From positions 119,208 through 183,207 of the forward strand of contig NZ_MLYP01000042.1 in the NCBI RefSeq assembly GCF_001866645.1: 64,000 nt of DNA. The letters are read 5' to 3'. This document shows positions 39,647 through 46,914 of the stretch, piece after piece. Each line of letters starts with the position of its first letter. Position 1 is the stretch's first letter. Below the pieces are notes generated by a model, which was given only the letters and a program-made list of their open reading frames with translations, was not told the DNA's origin and searched no databases. The position numbers and the translations under genes are program-made. Origin of the DNA: Streptomyces colonosanans (lineage in GTDB: Bacteria; Actinomycetota; Actinomycetes; Streptomycetales; Streptomycetaceae).

Positions 39647-40852
39647 GTGAATACCACCGACACGCTCATCGCCGAGATCGAGGCCCACAGCGCGCACAAC
39701 TACCACCCGCTCCCGGTCGTCGTGGCGACGGCGGAGGGCGCCTGGATGACGGACGTCGAAGGGCGCCGCTACCTCGACCTGCTGGCCGGGTACTCGGCGC
39801 TGAACTTCGGCCACGGCAACCGGCGGCTGATCGACGCGGCGAAGGCGCAGCTGGAACGGGTGACGCTGACGTCCCGGGCCTTCCACCACGACCGGTACCT
39901 CGCCTTCTGCACACAGCTGGCCGAGCTGTGCGGCATGGAGATGGTGCTGCCGATGAACACGGGCGCGGAGGCGGTGGAGACCGCGGTGAAGACGGCCCGC
40001 AAGTGGGGCTACCGGATCAAGGGCGTGCCCGCCGAGATGGCGAAGATCGTGGTCGCGGGGGGCAACTTCCACGGCCGTACGACGACCATCATCAGCTTCT
40101 CCACCGACCCGGAGGCGCGCGCGGACTTCGGCCCGTACACGCCGGGCTTCGAGATCGTGCCGTACGGGGACCTGACCGCGATGCGCGCCGCGCTGACGGA
40201 GAACACGGTGGCGGTCCTGCTGGAGCCGATCCAGGGCGAGGCGGGGGTGCTGGTGCCGCCGGCCGGTTATCTGCCGGGGGTGCGGGAGCTGACCCGCGAG
40301 CGGAACGTGCTCTTCGTCGCCGACGAGATCCAGTCGGGGCTCGGGCGGACGGGACGCACCTTCGCGTGCGAGCACGAGGGGGTCGTACCGGACGTGTACG
40401 TGCTCGGGAAGGCGCTCGGCGGCGGGATCATGCCGGTGTCGGCCGTGGTGTCGAGCGCCGACGTGCTCGGGGTGTTCCGGCCGGGTGAGCACGGGTCGAC
40501 GTTCGGCGGGAACCCGCTGGCCTGCGCGGTGGCGCTGGAGGTGATCGCGATGCTGCGGTCCGGTGAGTACCAGGCGCGGGCGGCGGAGCTGGGCGAGCAT
40601 CTGCACCGCGAACTGGCCCCGCTGAAGGACACGGGCCGGGTGACCCAAGTGCGCGGGCGCGGGCTGTGGGCGGGCGTCGACATCCACCCGCGGTACGGGA
40701 CGGGGCGGGAGGTCAGCGAGAAGCTGATGGACCGGCGCGTCCTGGTGAAGGACACCCACGGCGCCACGATCCGGATCGCCCCGCCCCTGGTGATCAGCAA
40801 GGAGGATCTGGACTGGGGGCTGGCCCAGCTGCGCGCGGTCCTTGGTGCCTAG
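39647..40852 (+). CDS. rocD: Ornithine aminotransferase
   Basis: 401 residues from GTG 39647 with GGGAG upstream. Class III aminotransferase features are HNYHPLPVVVATAEG (substrate-specific opening of ornithine transaminases), DLLAGYSALNFGHGN, PMNTGAEAVETAVKTARKWG, LLEPIQGEAGV, FVADEIQSGLGRTG and VLGKALGGG, in which the Lys binds PLP. It converts ornithine and 2-oxoglutarate to glutamate-semialdehyde and glutamate. It is divergent from glyA. Its TAG stop codon is formed by the left boundary of an inverted-repeat element. Confidence 0.94.
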   Translation: MNTTDTLIAEIEAHSAHNYHPLPVVVATAEGAWMTDVEGRRYLDLLAGYSALNFGHGNRRLIDAAKAQLERVTLTSRAFHHDRYLAFCTQLAELCGMEMVLPMNTGAEAVETAVKTARKWGYRIKGVPAEMAKIVVAGGNFHGRTTTIISFSTDPEARADFGPYTPGFEIVPYGDLTAMRAALTENTVAVLLEPIQGEAGVLVPPAGYLPGVRELTRERNVLFVADEIQSGLGRTGRTFACEHEGVVPDVYVLGKALGGGIMPVSAVVSSADVLGVFRPGEHGSTFGGNPLACAVALEVIAMLRSGEYQARAAELGEHLHRELAPLKDTGRVTQVRGRGLWAGVDIHPRYGTGREVSEKLMDRRVLVKDTHGATIRIAPPLVISKEDLDWGLAQLRAVLGA

Positions 40853-41047
40853 TGCCGCAACAGGCAACGTTTGCCCCGTCGCGACGCCCGGCACGCCTCC
40901 CCCAAGCTCTTCGAGCAGGGGGTACCCCCACTCGCCGCACCGACCGAAAGCCCAAGTACGTCCAGTACGAGGGCTTCCGGCCGGCACGCCGAGAGCACGC
41001 ACCGAACGCCGCTCCTTAACGGGCAAACGTTGCCTGCCGCGGCACTA
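40850..41047. mobile_element. MITE-like inverted-repeat element, copy B (198 bp)
   Basis: Left end TAGTGCCGCAACAGGCAACG pairs with the right end (on the other strand TAGTGCCGCGGCAGGCAACG), with about 26 of 28 bases complementary. CTAG is at both boundaries. It shares architecture with A and C (terminal TAGTGC, CTCCCCCAAGCTCTTCGAGC module at 40897-40930, loop AGTACGTCCAGTAC) but has different stem sequences. The left TAG is the rocD stop codon. Confidence 0.8.
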
Positions 41048-41065
41048 GTGCCCGGGAGAAGCCGC

Positions 41066-41262
41066 TAGTGCTGTGACCGGAAAGGTTCACCGGCTCGCGA
41101 CGCCCGGGACGGCACTCCCCCAAGCTCTTCGAGCAGGGGGGACCCCCACGCCGCGTTGTCGCATCACCCGAGTACATCCAGTACGCGGGTGATGCTCCGC
41201 CTTGCGATGTACCGCACCGGACGCCGCGAGCTTTCCGGCAAACCTTTCCGGCCACAGCACTA
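41066..41262. mobile_element. MITE-like inverted-repeat element, copy C (197 bp)
   Basis: Left end TAGTGCTGTGACCGGAAAGG and right end (other strand) TAGTGCTGTGGCCGGAAAGG are inverted repeats with a single mismatch in 20. It stands 18 bp after copy B, in tandem. The internal hairpin GCATCACCC/GGGTGATGC encloses the loop GAGTACATCCAGTACGC, and the CCCCC/GGGGG module is at 41114-41148. The right TAG is the stop codon of the converging ATP-grasp gene. Confidence 0.82.
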
Positions 41263-42444
41263 GAGGATCACATGCGGCAGGAAGCGTGCGAACTCGTCGG
41301 TGATGAGGCCGGAGGACTCGCGGATGCCGAGCCCCGCCGACTCGTCGTCGACGACCCAGGCACCGAGGACGACGCGGTTGCCGTCGAAGGACGGCAGGGG
41401 TGCCAACTCCTGGTAGCAGCACGCCTCTTCCTGCAGGACCGGCTCGGCGCCCGGCTCATGCACCGTCACACCCTCGCCCTCGCGGCCGAGGAGCGGCTTG
41501 GCGACGTAGCCCGTGGTGCGCGCCAGCTCCCCGGGCCCGTCGAGGTGGGCGGCGAGCAGGTTCGGGTGGCCCGGGTGGAGCTCCCAGAGGATGGCGAGGA
41601 GCGCCTTGTTGCTGAGCAGCATCTTCCAGGCCGGCTCGATCCACAGGGTGCTGCCCGTGCCGCCGCCGTTGTCGAGGGTGTCGAGGACATGGCCGGCGAA
41701 CCGGTCCGTCGTGAGCCACTCCCAGGGATAGAGCTTGAAGCAACTGCGGATGAAGCGGAGCCGGCTGTCGACGAAGCGTTCGGAGAGCGGGTCCCAGCCG
41801 ATCGCCTCCATGGAGATCCAGTCGGTGTCGATCCCGGCCTGTTCCGCGGTCTCCTTCAGATAGGCGACCGTCATCAGGTCCTCGCCGATTTCGTCCGCCG
41901 AGGAGTGCGCGAAGTGGAGCGGGCTGCCGGGCGGCAGCAGGGCGGCCTGCCTCTTCCAGGCGGCGACGAGGCGCTCGTGGAGGGAGTTCCACTGGTCGGC
42001 GCCCGGAAAGCGCTCCTCCATCCAGAACCACTGGGGCGAGGCGGCCTCGACCAGGGACGTGGGCGTGTCGGCGTTGTACTCCAGGAGCTTGGCCGGGCCC
42101 GTGCCGTCGTAGCGCAGGTCGAAGCGGCCGTAGACGGACGGGAGTTCCCCACGCCGGTGCCAGGACTCGGCGACCGCACGCACCACGCGCGGGTCGGTGA
42201 TGCCGAGGTCGGCGAATCGGTCCTCGGCGACGATGTGCCCGGCCGCGGCCAGGCACATCCCGTGCAGTTCCTCGACGACCTCCTCCAGCGCCTCCACCTC
42301 GGGGAGCGTGAACACGTAGTACGCGCTCTCGTCCCAGTAGGGGCGGAGGGAGTCGTCGGAGTAGCGGGTGAGCGGGTAGATGAGGCCCTGGGCCTCGACC
42401 GTCTGCTGCCAGCCGGGGCGGGGGTCGATCCTGCGGCGTTCCAC
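41260..42444 (-). CDS. Glutathionylspermidine synthase-family ATP-grasp protein (YgiC/YjfC-like)
   Basis: 394 residues. Family hallmarks are WDESAYYVFTLPEVEALE near the N-terminus, GRFDLRYDGTGPAKLLEYNADTPTSLVEA (substrate loop), FAHSSADEIGEDLMTVAYL, the ATP-grasp segments WKMLLSNKALLAILWELHPGHPNLL and YVAKPLLGREGEGV, and VVLGAWVVDDE with metal ligands. The domain forms peptide bonds such as glutathione to spermidine. Streptomyces lacks glutathione, so another acid-amine pair is expected. It follows a small Gly-rich lipoprotein gene by 7 bp, like the ygiB-ygiC pair of enterobacteria. The TAG stop lies on the edge of element C. Confidence 0.87.
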   Translation of the reverse strand: MERRRIDPRPGWQQTVEAQGLIYPLTRYSDDSLRPYWDESAYYVFTLPEVEALEEVVEELHGMCLAAAGHIVAEDRFADLGITDPRVVRAVAESWHRRGELPSVYGRFDLRYDGTGPAKLLEYNADTPTSLVEAASPQWFWMEERFPGADQWNSLHERLVAAWKRQAALLPPGSPLHFAHSSADEIGEDLMTVAYLKETAEQAGIDTDWISMEAIGWDPLSERFVDSRLRFIRSCFKLYPWEWLTTDRFAGHVLDTLDNGGGTGSTLWIEPAWKMLLSNKALLAILWELHPGHPNLLAAHLDGPGELARTTGYVAKPLLGREGEGVTVHEPGAEPVLQEEACCYQELAPLPSFDGNRVVLGAWVVDDESAGLGIRESSGLITDEFARFLPHVIL

Positions 42445-42451
42445 GGGCCGC

Positions 42452-42796
42452 TCAGCCGCCGGAGGAGTCGTGGCCGCCGCCGAAGCCGCCGCGGTGGACT
42501 CCGGTGTGGCCGCCGCTGCCCGAGCCGCCGGATCCCTTGCCGGGTTTGGTGAAGGAGCCGCCGTAGACGAAGCCCTTCTTCTTCTTGCCGCCGTAGTACC
42601 AGGCCCCGTTGACGGACGTACCGGTGGAGCAGTTCTTGCCCGCGACGACCCGGTAGCCCTTGCCGACGAGATAACTGTCGCGGTCGACGCAGCGCTTGTC
42701 CGGATCCGAGGAGCAGGCGGTGAGGGTGGCGGCGAGCAGTCCCATGCCGCCGAGAACGACCGTGCCCGAGCGCAGTTGCCGGCGTGTGTCCGCCAT
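42452..42796 (-). CDS. Small Gly-rich lipoprotein, YgiB/DUF1190-like partner of the ATP-grasp gene
   Basis: 114 residues from ATG 42796 (MADTRRQLRSGTVVLG). The lipobox LLAATLTAC predicts lipidation at a Cys near residue 28. The mature part has CVDRDSYLVGKGYRVV and KNCSTGTSVNGAWYYGG, then a Gly/Ser/Lys tail (SFTKPGKGSGGSGSGG, ending GHDSSGG). The two further Cys residues could form a disulfide. Short, Cys-containing and Gly-rich, it resembles UPF0441/YgiB proteins, which also precede an ATP-grasp ygiC gene. The function of such pairs is not established. Confidence 0.75.
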   Translation of the reverse strand: MADTRRQLRSGTVVLGGMGLLAATLTACSSDPDKRCVDRDSYLVGKGYRVVAGKNCSTGTSVNGAWYYGGKKKKGFVYGGSFTKPGKGSGGSGSGGHTGVHRGGFGGGHDSSGG

Positions 42797-42918
42797 GTTC
42801 GTGTTCCCCCCGTGCGATGAGCCTGGTGAGACGTCAGTACGACGTGTGCCGCGCATCAGACTAGAGACAGTCGCTCCGCCGGGCGAGCCCGGCCCTCCCC
42901 GTCGCCTACAGTCGCACT

Positions 42919-43797
42919 GTGCTCTTTGGAATGGTGTGCGCGCTGGGTGCAGCGGTCTGTTTCGGTACGGCGACGGTGCTGCAGGCGATCGCTGCGCGCG
43001 CGGCGGGCGGAGGCGAGGGCGGGGACACGGCGCTGCTGCTGCGGGCGCTGCGGCAGTGGCGGTATCTGGCGGGGCTCGGGCTGGACGGGCTCGGGTTCCT
43101 GCTGCAGATCGCGGCGCTGCGCTCGCTCCCCATCTACGCGGTGGGCGCGGCGCTCGCGTCCAGCCTCGCGGTGACGGCGGTGGTCGCGGCCCGGCTGCTG
43201 CGGGTGCGGCTGACCGGGAGCGAATGGGCCGCGGTGACGGTGGTGTGTGCGGGGCTGGCGCTGCTGGGGCTGGCGTCCGGTGCGGAGGGCGACCGGGAGG
43301 GGTCGACGGCACTGAAGTACGCGATGCTGGCGACGGCGGTGGTCGTGCTGCTGCTCGGGCTGGCCGGGGGACGGCTGCCGGAGCGGGGCCGGTCCCTGAC
43401 GCTGGGGCTGGGCGCCGGATTCGGGTTCGGGGTGGTCGAGGTGGCGGTACGGCTGATCGACGGGATCGCGCCGTCCGTCCTGCTCACCAACCCGGCGACC
43501 TATGCGCTGCTGCTCGGCGGCTCGGCGGCCTTCCTGCTGCTGACCACGGCCCTGGAGCGGGGGTCGGTGACGGTGGCCACCGCGGGCATCGTCGTGGGCG
43601 AGACGGTGGGGCCCGCGACGGTGGGGGTGGTGTGGCTGGGCGACCGCACCCGGGAAGGGATGGCCTGGGTGGCAGTGCTGGGGTTCATGGTGGCGGTGGC
43701 GGGCGCGCTGCTCCTGGCACGGTTCGGGGAGGCGCCCGTCGAGGAGGCGCCGGTCGGGGAGGCGCCGGTCGGGGAGGCGTCGGTCGAGGAGGCGTGA
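42919..43797 (+). CDS. DMT-family (EamA-like) membrane transporter
   Basis: 292 residues with about nine or ten hydrophobic spans. Segments GMVCALGAAVCFGTATVLQAIAA, LPIYAVGAALASSLAVTAVVAARLL and VTVATAGIVVGETVGPATVGVVWLGD match the drug/metabolite transporter fold, with a loop of variable sequence between halves. The C-terminus carries a degenerate acidic repeat (EAPVE, EAPVG, EAPVG, EASVE) encoded by 15-bp DNA repeats. The transported compound is unknown. It converges with the MocR gene and is divergent from the lipoprotein operon. Confidence 0.82.
   Translation: MLFGMVCALGAAVCFGTATVLQAIAARAAGGGEGGDTALLLRALRQWRYLAGLGLDGLGFLLQIAALRSLPIYAVGAALASSLAVTAVVAARLLRVRLTGSEWAAVTVVCAGLALLGLASGAEGDREGSTALKYAMLATAVVVLLLGLAGGRLPERGRSLTLGLGAGFGFGVVEVAVRLIDGIAPSVLLTNPATYALLLGGSAAFLLLTTALERGSVTVATAGIVVGETVGPATVGVVWLGDRTREGMAWVAVLGFMVAVAGALLLARFGEAPVEEAPVGEAPVGEASVEEA
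43728..43794. repeat. 15-bp tandem repeat at the 3' end of the DMT transporter gene
   Basis: About four copies of GAGGCGCCGGTCGGG, with point differences, code for the E-A-P-V-G tail. The reading frame is kept in each copy. Confidence 0.85.
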
Positions 43798-43813
43798 CGT
43801 CCGGCTCCCGTCG

Positions 43814-45208
43814 TCACGGCAACGCCCTGCACAGCGCCTCCAGCGCCCCCTCCCACGCGTGGTCCGGCGGCGTGGCGTACCCCACGACCAGGGCGTCCAT
43901 CGGTTCGGCAACGGCGTGCGCATGGCGGTAGCGCCCCAGGCCGTGCACCGCCAGACCCTGCCAGGCCGCCGCCTGGACCACCGCCCCCTCGGTGCCGGGC
44001 GGGAGGTGCAGCACCGCGTGCAGGCCTGCCGCTATGCCCCCGATACGGACGTCGGGGGCGCGGACGGCGAGCGCCTCGACCAGGGCGTCGCGGCGCCGCC
44101 GGTAACGCAGCCGGGCGGCGCGCACATGGCGGTCGTACGCGCCCGAGGTGATGAACTCCGCCAGCGTCAGCTGGTCCATCACCCCGCACGTGTCCGTCAC
44201 GCCCTTCCCCGCCGCCGCCTCCCGGGCCAGCGCCTGCGGCAGCACCATCCAGCCCAGGCGCAGCCCGGGCGCCAGGGACTTGCTGACGGTGCCCAGGTAG
44301 ACCACATGCTCCGGGTCCAGGCCCTGCAACGCCCCGACCGGCTGACGGTCGTAGCGGAACTCGCCGTCGTAGTCGTCCTCCAGCACCAGTCCGCGGGTGC
44401 GCCGCGCCCAGTCGACGACGGCCGCCCGCCGGTCCGGGTGCAGGGGTACGCCCAGGGGGAACTGGTGGGCGGGAGTGAGCAGGACGGCGCCCGCGTCGGG
44501 GGTCAGCTCTTCGGTGCTGCTTCCCCGTTCGTCGAACGGGAGCGGCTCGGTGCGCAGACCGGCCTCCGTCAGCAGGTTCCAGTGGAAATCGAGTCCGAAC
44601 GACTCGGCGGCGACCCTTCGCAGGCCGCGTGCCCGCAGCACCGCGCCGAGGATCTTCAGCCCGTGCGAGAAGCCCGCGCAGACGAGGATCCGTTCCGGGT
44701 CGGCGCGCACCCCGCGCGCCCGGGACAGGTACTGCGCGAGCGCGGTGCGCAGTTCGACACGGCCGCGCGGATCGCCGTAGCCGAAGACGTCGTTCGGCGC
44801 CGCCGCGAGGGCACGGCGGGCGGCCCCTAGCCACTCCGTGCGCGGGAAGAAGGACAGGTCGGGGGTGCCGGGCACCAGGTCGTAGACCGGGCGTCCGCGC
44901 TCGCGGGGCCGGGGCGCGGGCGGCTCGGCCGGAGCTCCCGGCCAGGCGCTCTCGGCCACCCGGGTTCCCGAACCCTGGCGTGCCGTGAGCCAGCCCTCGG
45001 CGACCAGGTCCCCGTAGGCGTCGGCGACCGTGTTGCGCGCGATGCCCAGGTCGGCGGCGAGCGAGCGAGAGGAGGGCAGACGTGTCCCCGGGGCCAGACG
45101 GCCGCTGCGGACCGCCTCCCGCAGGGCGTTCGTCAGGCCCTTGCGCACGCCCGGTCCGGACGGTTCGAGATGAAGGTCGACCCCGAAAGCGGCCCAAGAT
45201 TTCGCCAT
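43814..45208 (-). CDS. MocR-type (GntR HTH plus aminotransferase domain) transcription regulator
   Basis: 464 residues from ATG 45208 (MAKSWAAFGVDLHLEP). The winged helix-turn-helix (about 20-90) shows LTNALREAVRSGRLAPGTRLPSSRSLAADLGIARNTVADAY. A linker rich in Pro follows, and a fold-type I aminotransferase domain (about 120-464) has VPGTPDLSFFP, VFGYGDPRGRVELRTALAQYL, LEDDYDGEFRYD and the PLP-site segment VVYLGTVSKSLAPGLRLGW. These regulators sense PLP-linked metabolites. It is divergent, 46 bp from a coupled three-gene operon that it probably controls. Confidence 0.9.
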   Translation of the reverse strand: MAKSWAAFGVDLHLEPSGPGVRKGLTNALREAVRSGRLAPGTRLPSSRSLAADLGIARNTVADAYGDLVAEGWLTARQGSGTRVAESAWPGAPAEPPAPRPRERGRPVYDLVPGTPDLSFFPRTEWLGAARRALAAAPNDVFGYGDPRGRVELRTALAQYLSRARGVRADPERILVCAGFSHGLKILGAVLRARGLRRVAAESFGLDFHWNLLTEAGLRTEPLPFDERGSSTEELTPDAGAVLLTPAHQFPLGVPLHPDRRAAVVDWARRTRGLVLEDDYDGEFRYDRQPVGALQGLDPEHVVYLGTVSKSLAPGLRLGWMVLPQALAREAAAGKGVTDTCGVMDQLTLAEFITSGAYDRHVRAARLRYRRRRDALVEALAVRAPDVRIGGIAAGLHAVLHLPPGTEGAVVQAAAWQGLAVHGLGRYRHAHAVAEPMDALVVGYATPPDHAWEGALEALCRALP

Positions 45209-45214
45209 GGAAAT

Positions 45215-45241
45215 GGACCATACCGATGGGCTGCCTGGTCC
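45215..45241. promoter_or_regulatory. Inverted repeat in the MocR/AhpD divergent promoter
   Basis: GGACCA (45215-45220) and TGGTCC (45236-45241) are inverted half-sites in a 46-bp spacer between divergent starts, close to an ATGGACCATACC motif that I associate with MocR operators. Probable self-regulation and control of the operon. Confidence 0.4.
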
Positions 45242-45254
45242 GTAGGGTCGGGAC

Positions 45255-45752
45255 ATGACCGCAGACGAAAATGTTCGGTACGCCCCCGAAGAGCCCGCCC
45301 GGCTGCAGTGGGCCAAGCACGCCCCCGAGGTCTACAAGGCCATGATCCGGCTGGACGCGGCCGCCCGTCAGGGTCTCGACCCGAAGCTGTACGAGCTGGT
45401 CAAGATCCGCTCCTCGCAGATCAACCACTGCGCCTTCTGCCTCGACATGCACACCAAGGACGCGCTCGCGGCCGGTGAGACCGTCGAGCGGATCGTGCAG
45501 CTCAGCGCGTGGCAGGAGTCGAAGCACTTCTACACCGAGAAGGAGCTCGCGGCGATCGAGCTGACCGAGGCCATCACCGTCCTCACCGACGGGTTCGTGC
45601 CGGACGAGGTGTACGCGAAGGCCACCAAGCACTTCGACGAGGCCGAACTCGCGCAGCTGATCGCCGCGATCACGGTGATCAACGCATGGAACCGGTTCGG
45701 CGTGACCACCCGCATGACGCCGGGCCACTACGAGGCGGGGCAGCACAAGTGA
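45255..45752 (+). CDS. AhpD-like carboxymuconolactone decarboxylase family protein (first copy)
   Basis: 165 residues, all-alpha AhpD fold. The redox motif is INHCAFCLDMHTKDALAAG, containing CxxC and the adjacent His of the proton relay. Upstream are APEVYKAMIRLDAAARQG and LYELVKIRSSQ, and downstream LTDGFVPDEVYAKATKHFDEAEL and VINAWNRFGV. The family includes peroxidases and gamma-lactone decarboxylases; CxxC members usually act on peroxides. The TGA overlaps the next GTG. With its paralog and a PEP mutase-like gene it forms a tightly coupled operon under a divergent MocR regulator. Confidence 0.88.
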   Translation: MTADENVRYAPEEPARLQWAKHAPEVYKAMIRLDAAARQGLDPKLYELVKIRSSQINHCAFCLDMHTKDALAAGETVERIVQLSAWQESKHFYTEKELAAIELTEAITVLTDGFVPDEVYAKATKHFDEAELAQLIAAITVINAWNRFGVTTRMTPGHYEAGQHK

Positions 45753-46192
45753 CCCGTACGACGCTGCTGGACCGCGAGGTCGGCCGGGCGATGTCCGCAC
45801 TGAGCGCGGCCGCGAAGAAGGGAATCGGCGACCCTGGCCTCGCCGGGCTGGTCATGATCCGGGCCTCGCAGATCAACCACTGCGCCTTCTGTCTGGACAT
45901 GCACCTCCGACTGGCACGCGAGGGCGGCGAGTCGGAGGACCGCATCCAACTCCTGAACGCCTGGGAAGAGGCGGAAGACCTCTACGACGAGCGGGAGCGG
46001 GCCGCGCTTGCGCTGACGGAGGCCGTGACCTTGCTGACCGACGGTTTCGTGCCGGACGAGGTGTACGAGATGGCCGCCAAGCACTTCGACGAGGCCGAAC
46101 TCGCGCATCTCATCGGGCTGATCACCGTCATCAACGGATGGAACCGGCTGATGGTCAGCCGCCGTATCCCGCCCGGAGGCTACACGCCGTGA
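45749..46192 (+). CDS. AhpD-like carboxymuconolactone decarboxylase family protein (second copy)
   Basis: 147 residues, from GTG 45749 overlapping the first copy's TGA. It keeps the same redox motif (INHCAFCLDMHLRLAREGG) and the LTDGFVPDEVYEMAAKHFDEAEL block, and shares long identical blocks with its neighbour, so the pair arose by tandem duplication. The N-terminus differs (TRTTLLDREVGRAMSALSAA). AhpD-like proteins assemble as trimers or hexamers, so the two may form mixed oligomers. Its TGA overlaps the start of the next gene. Confidence 0.88.
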   Translation: MTRTTLLDREVGRAMSALSAAAKKGIGDPGLAGLVMIRASQINHCAFCLDMHLRLAREGGESEDRIQLLNAWEEAEDLYDERERAALALTEAVTLLTDGFVPDEVYEMAAKHFDEAELAHLIGLITVINGWNRLMVSRRIPPGGYTP

Positions 46193-46914
46193 ACAAGACC
46201 GACACCTTCCGGGCGCTGCACCACGGCCGCATGCCGGGCGATCCCCTGATCCTGCCCGGACCGTGGGACGCCGCCGCCGCGCGAGTGTGCGCGGACGCCG
46301 GGTTCTCGGCGCTCGCGACGCCCAGCGCCGGGATCGCCGCCGCGCTCGGGTACGAGGACGGGGCCACGCCCGCCGACGAGATGTTCGCGGCGATCGCGCG
46401 GATCGCCCGCGCCGTCGACGTGCCCGTGTCGGCGGATGTGGAGGACGGGTACCGACTCGCGCCGAAGGAACTGGTGGAACGCCTCCTGGAGACGGGGGCC
46501 GTGGGCTGCAACCTGGAGGACTCGCACGGGGGCGTCCTCAAGGACCCGCGCAAGCACGCCGACTGGCTCGCCGAGGTGCGGGCCACGGCGGGCGACCGGC
46601 TCTTCGTCAACGCGCGTGTCGACACGTTCCTGCACGGCGACGGCAATCCCGAAGGGGCCATCGAACGGGCCGGGTTGTACGTCGCGGCCGGCTCCGACTG
46701 CGTCTACCCGATCGTCGCCCCGGCCAAGGTGCTCCCCCTGCTGCGGGCCGGGATCCAGGGGCCGCTCAACGCGGTCGCCCGGCTGGACGGCGTAGGCCCC
46801 TCGCCCACCGAACTCGGTGGGCTCGGGGCCACGCGGATCACCTTCGGTCCCGGGCTGCAGCGCCGGGCGACGGCGGCACTGGCCGAGATCGCCGCGCAGC
46901 TGCGGCGGGGCTGA
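46189..46914 (+). CDS. Isocitrate lyase/phosphoenolpyruvate mutase superfamily protein
   Basis: 241 residues from GTG 46189 (coupled by GTGA). The (beta/alpha)8 PEP mutase/isocitrate lyase fold is evident: GDPLILPGPWDAAAARVCADAGF, SADVEDGYR (metal-binding Asp), CNLEDSHGG, FVNARVDTFLHG, and IVAPAKV. The active-site KKCGH-type loop of isocitrate lyase is not seen, as in oxaloacetate or 2,3-dimethylmalate-lyase-like members. It cleaves or rearranges a C-C or C-P bond in a carboxylate; the substrate is unknown. It is the last gene of the MocR-linked operon, ending back to back with the betaine binding-protein gene (TGATCA junction). Confidence 0.85.
   Translation: MNKTDTFRALHHGRMPGDPLILPGPWDAAAARVCADAGFSALATPSAGIAAALGYEDGATPADEMFAAIARIARAVDVPVSADVEDGYRLAPKELVERLLETGAVGCNLEDSHGGVLKDPRKHADWLAEVRATAGDRLFVNARVDTFLHGDGNPEGAIERAGLYVAAGSDCVYPIVAPAKVLPLLRAGIQGPLNAVARLDGVGPSPTELGGLGATRITFGPGLQRRATAALAEIAAQLRRG

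Noticed and set aside
40850..41262. Inverted-repeat pair as phage or integrative-element attachment sites
   Set aside because: No integrase or tRNA gene is near, and each element is itself a complete palindromic unit with its own two ends; related copies occur elsewhere in the window.
46189..46914. PEP mutase-like gene as part of a phosphonate biosynthesis cluster
   Set aside because: No phosphonopyruvate decarboxylase or other phosphonate gene is adjacent; neighbours are AhpD-like genes.
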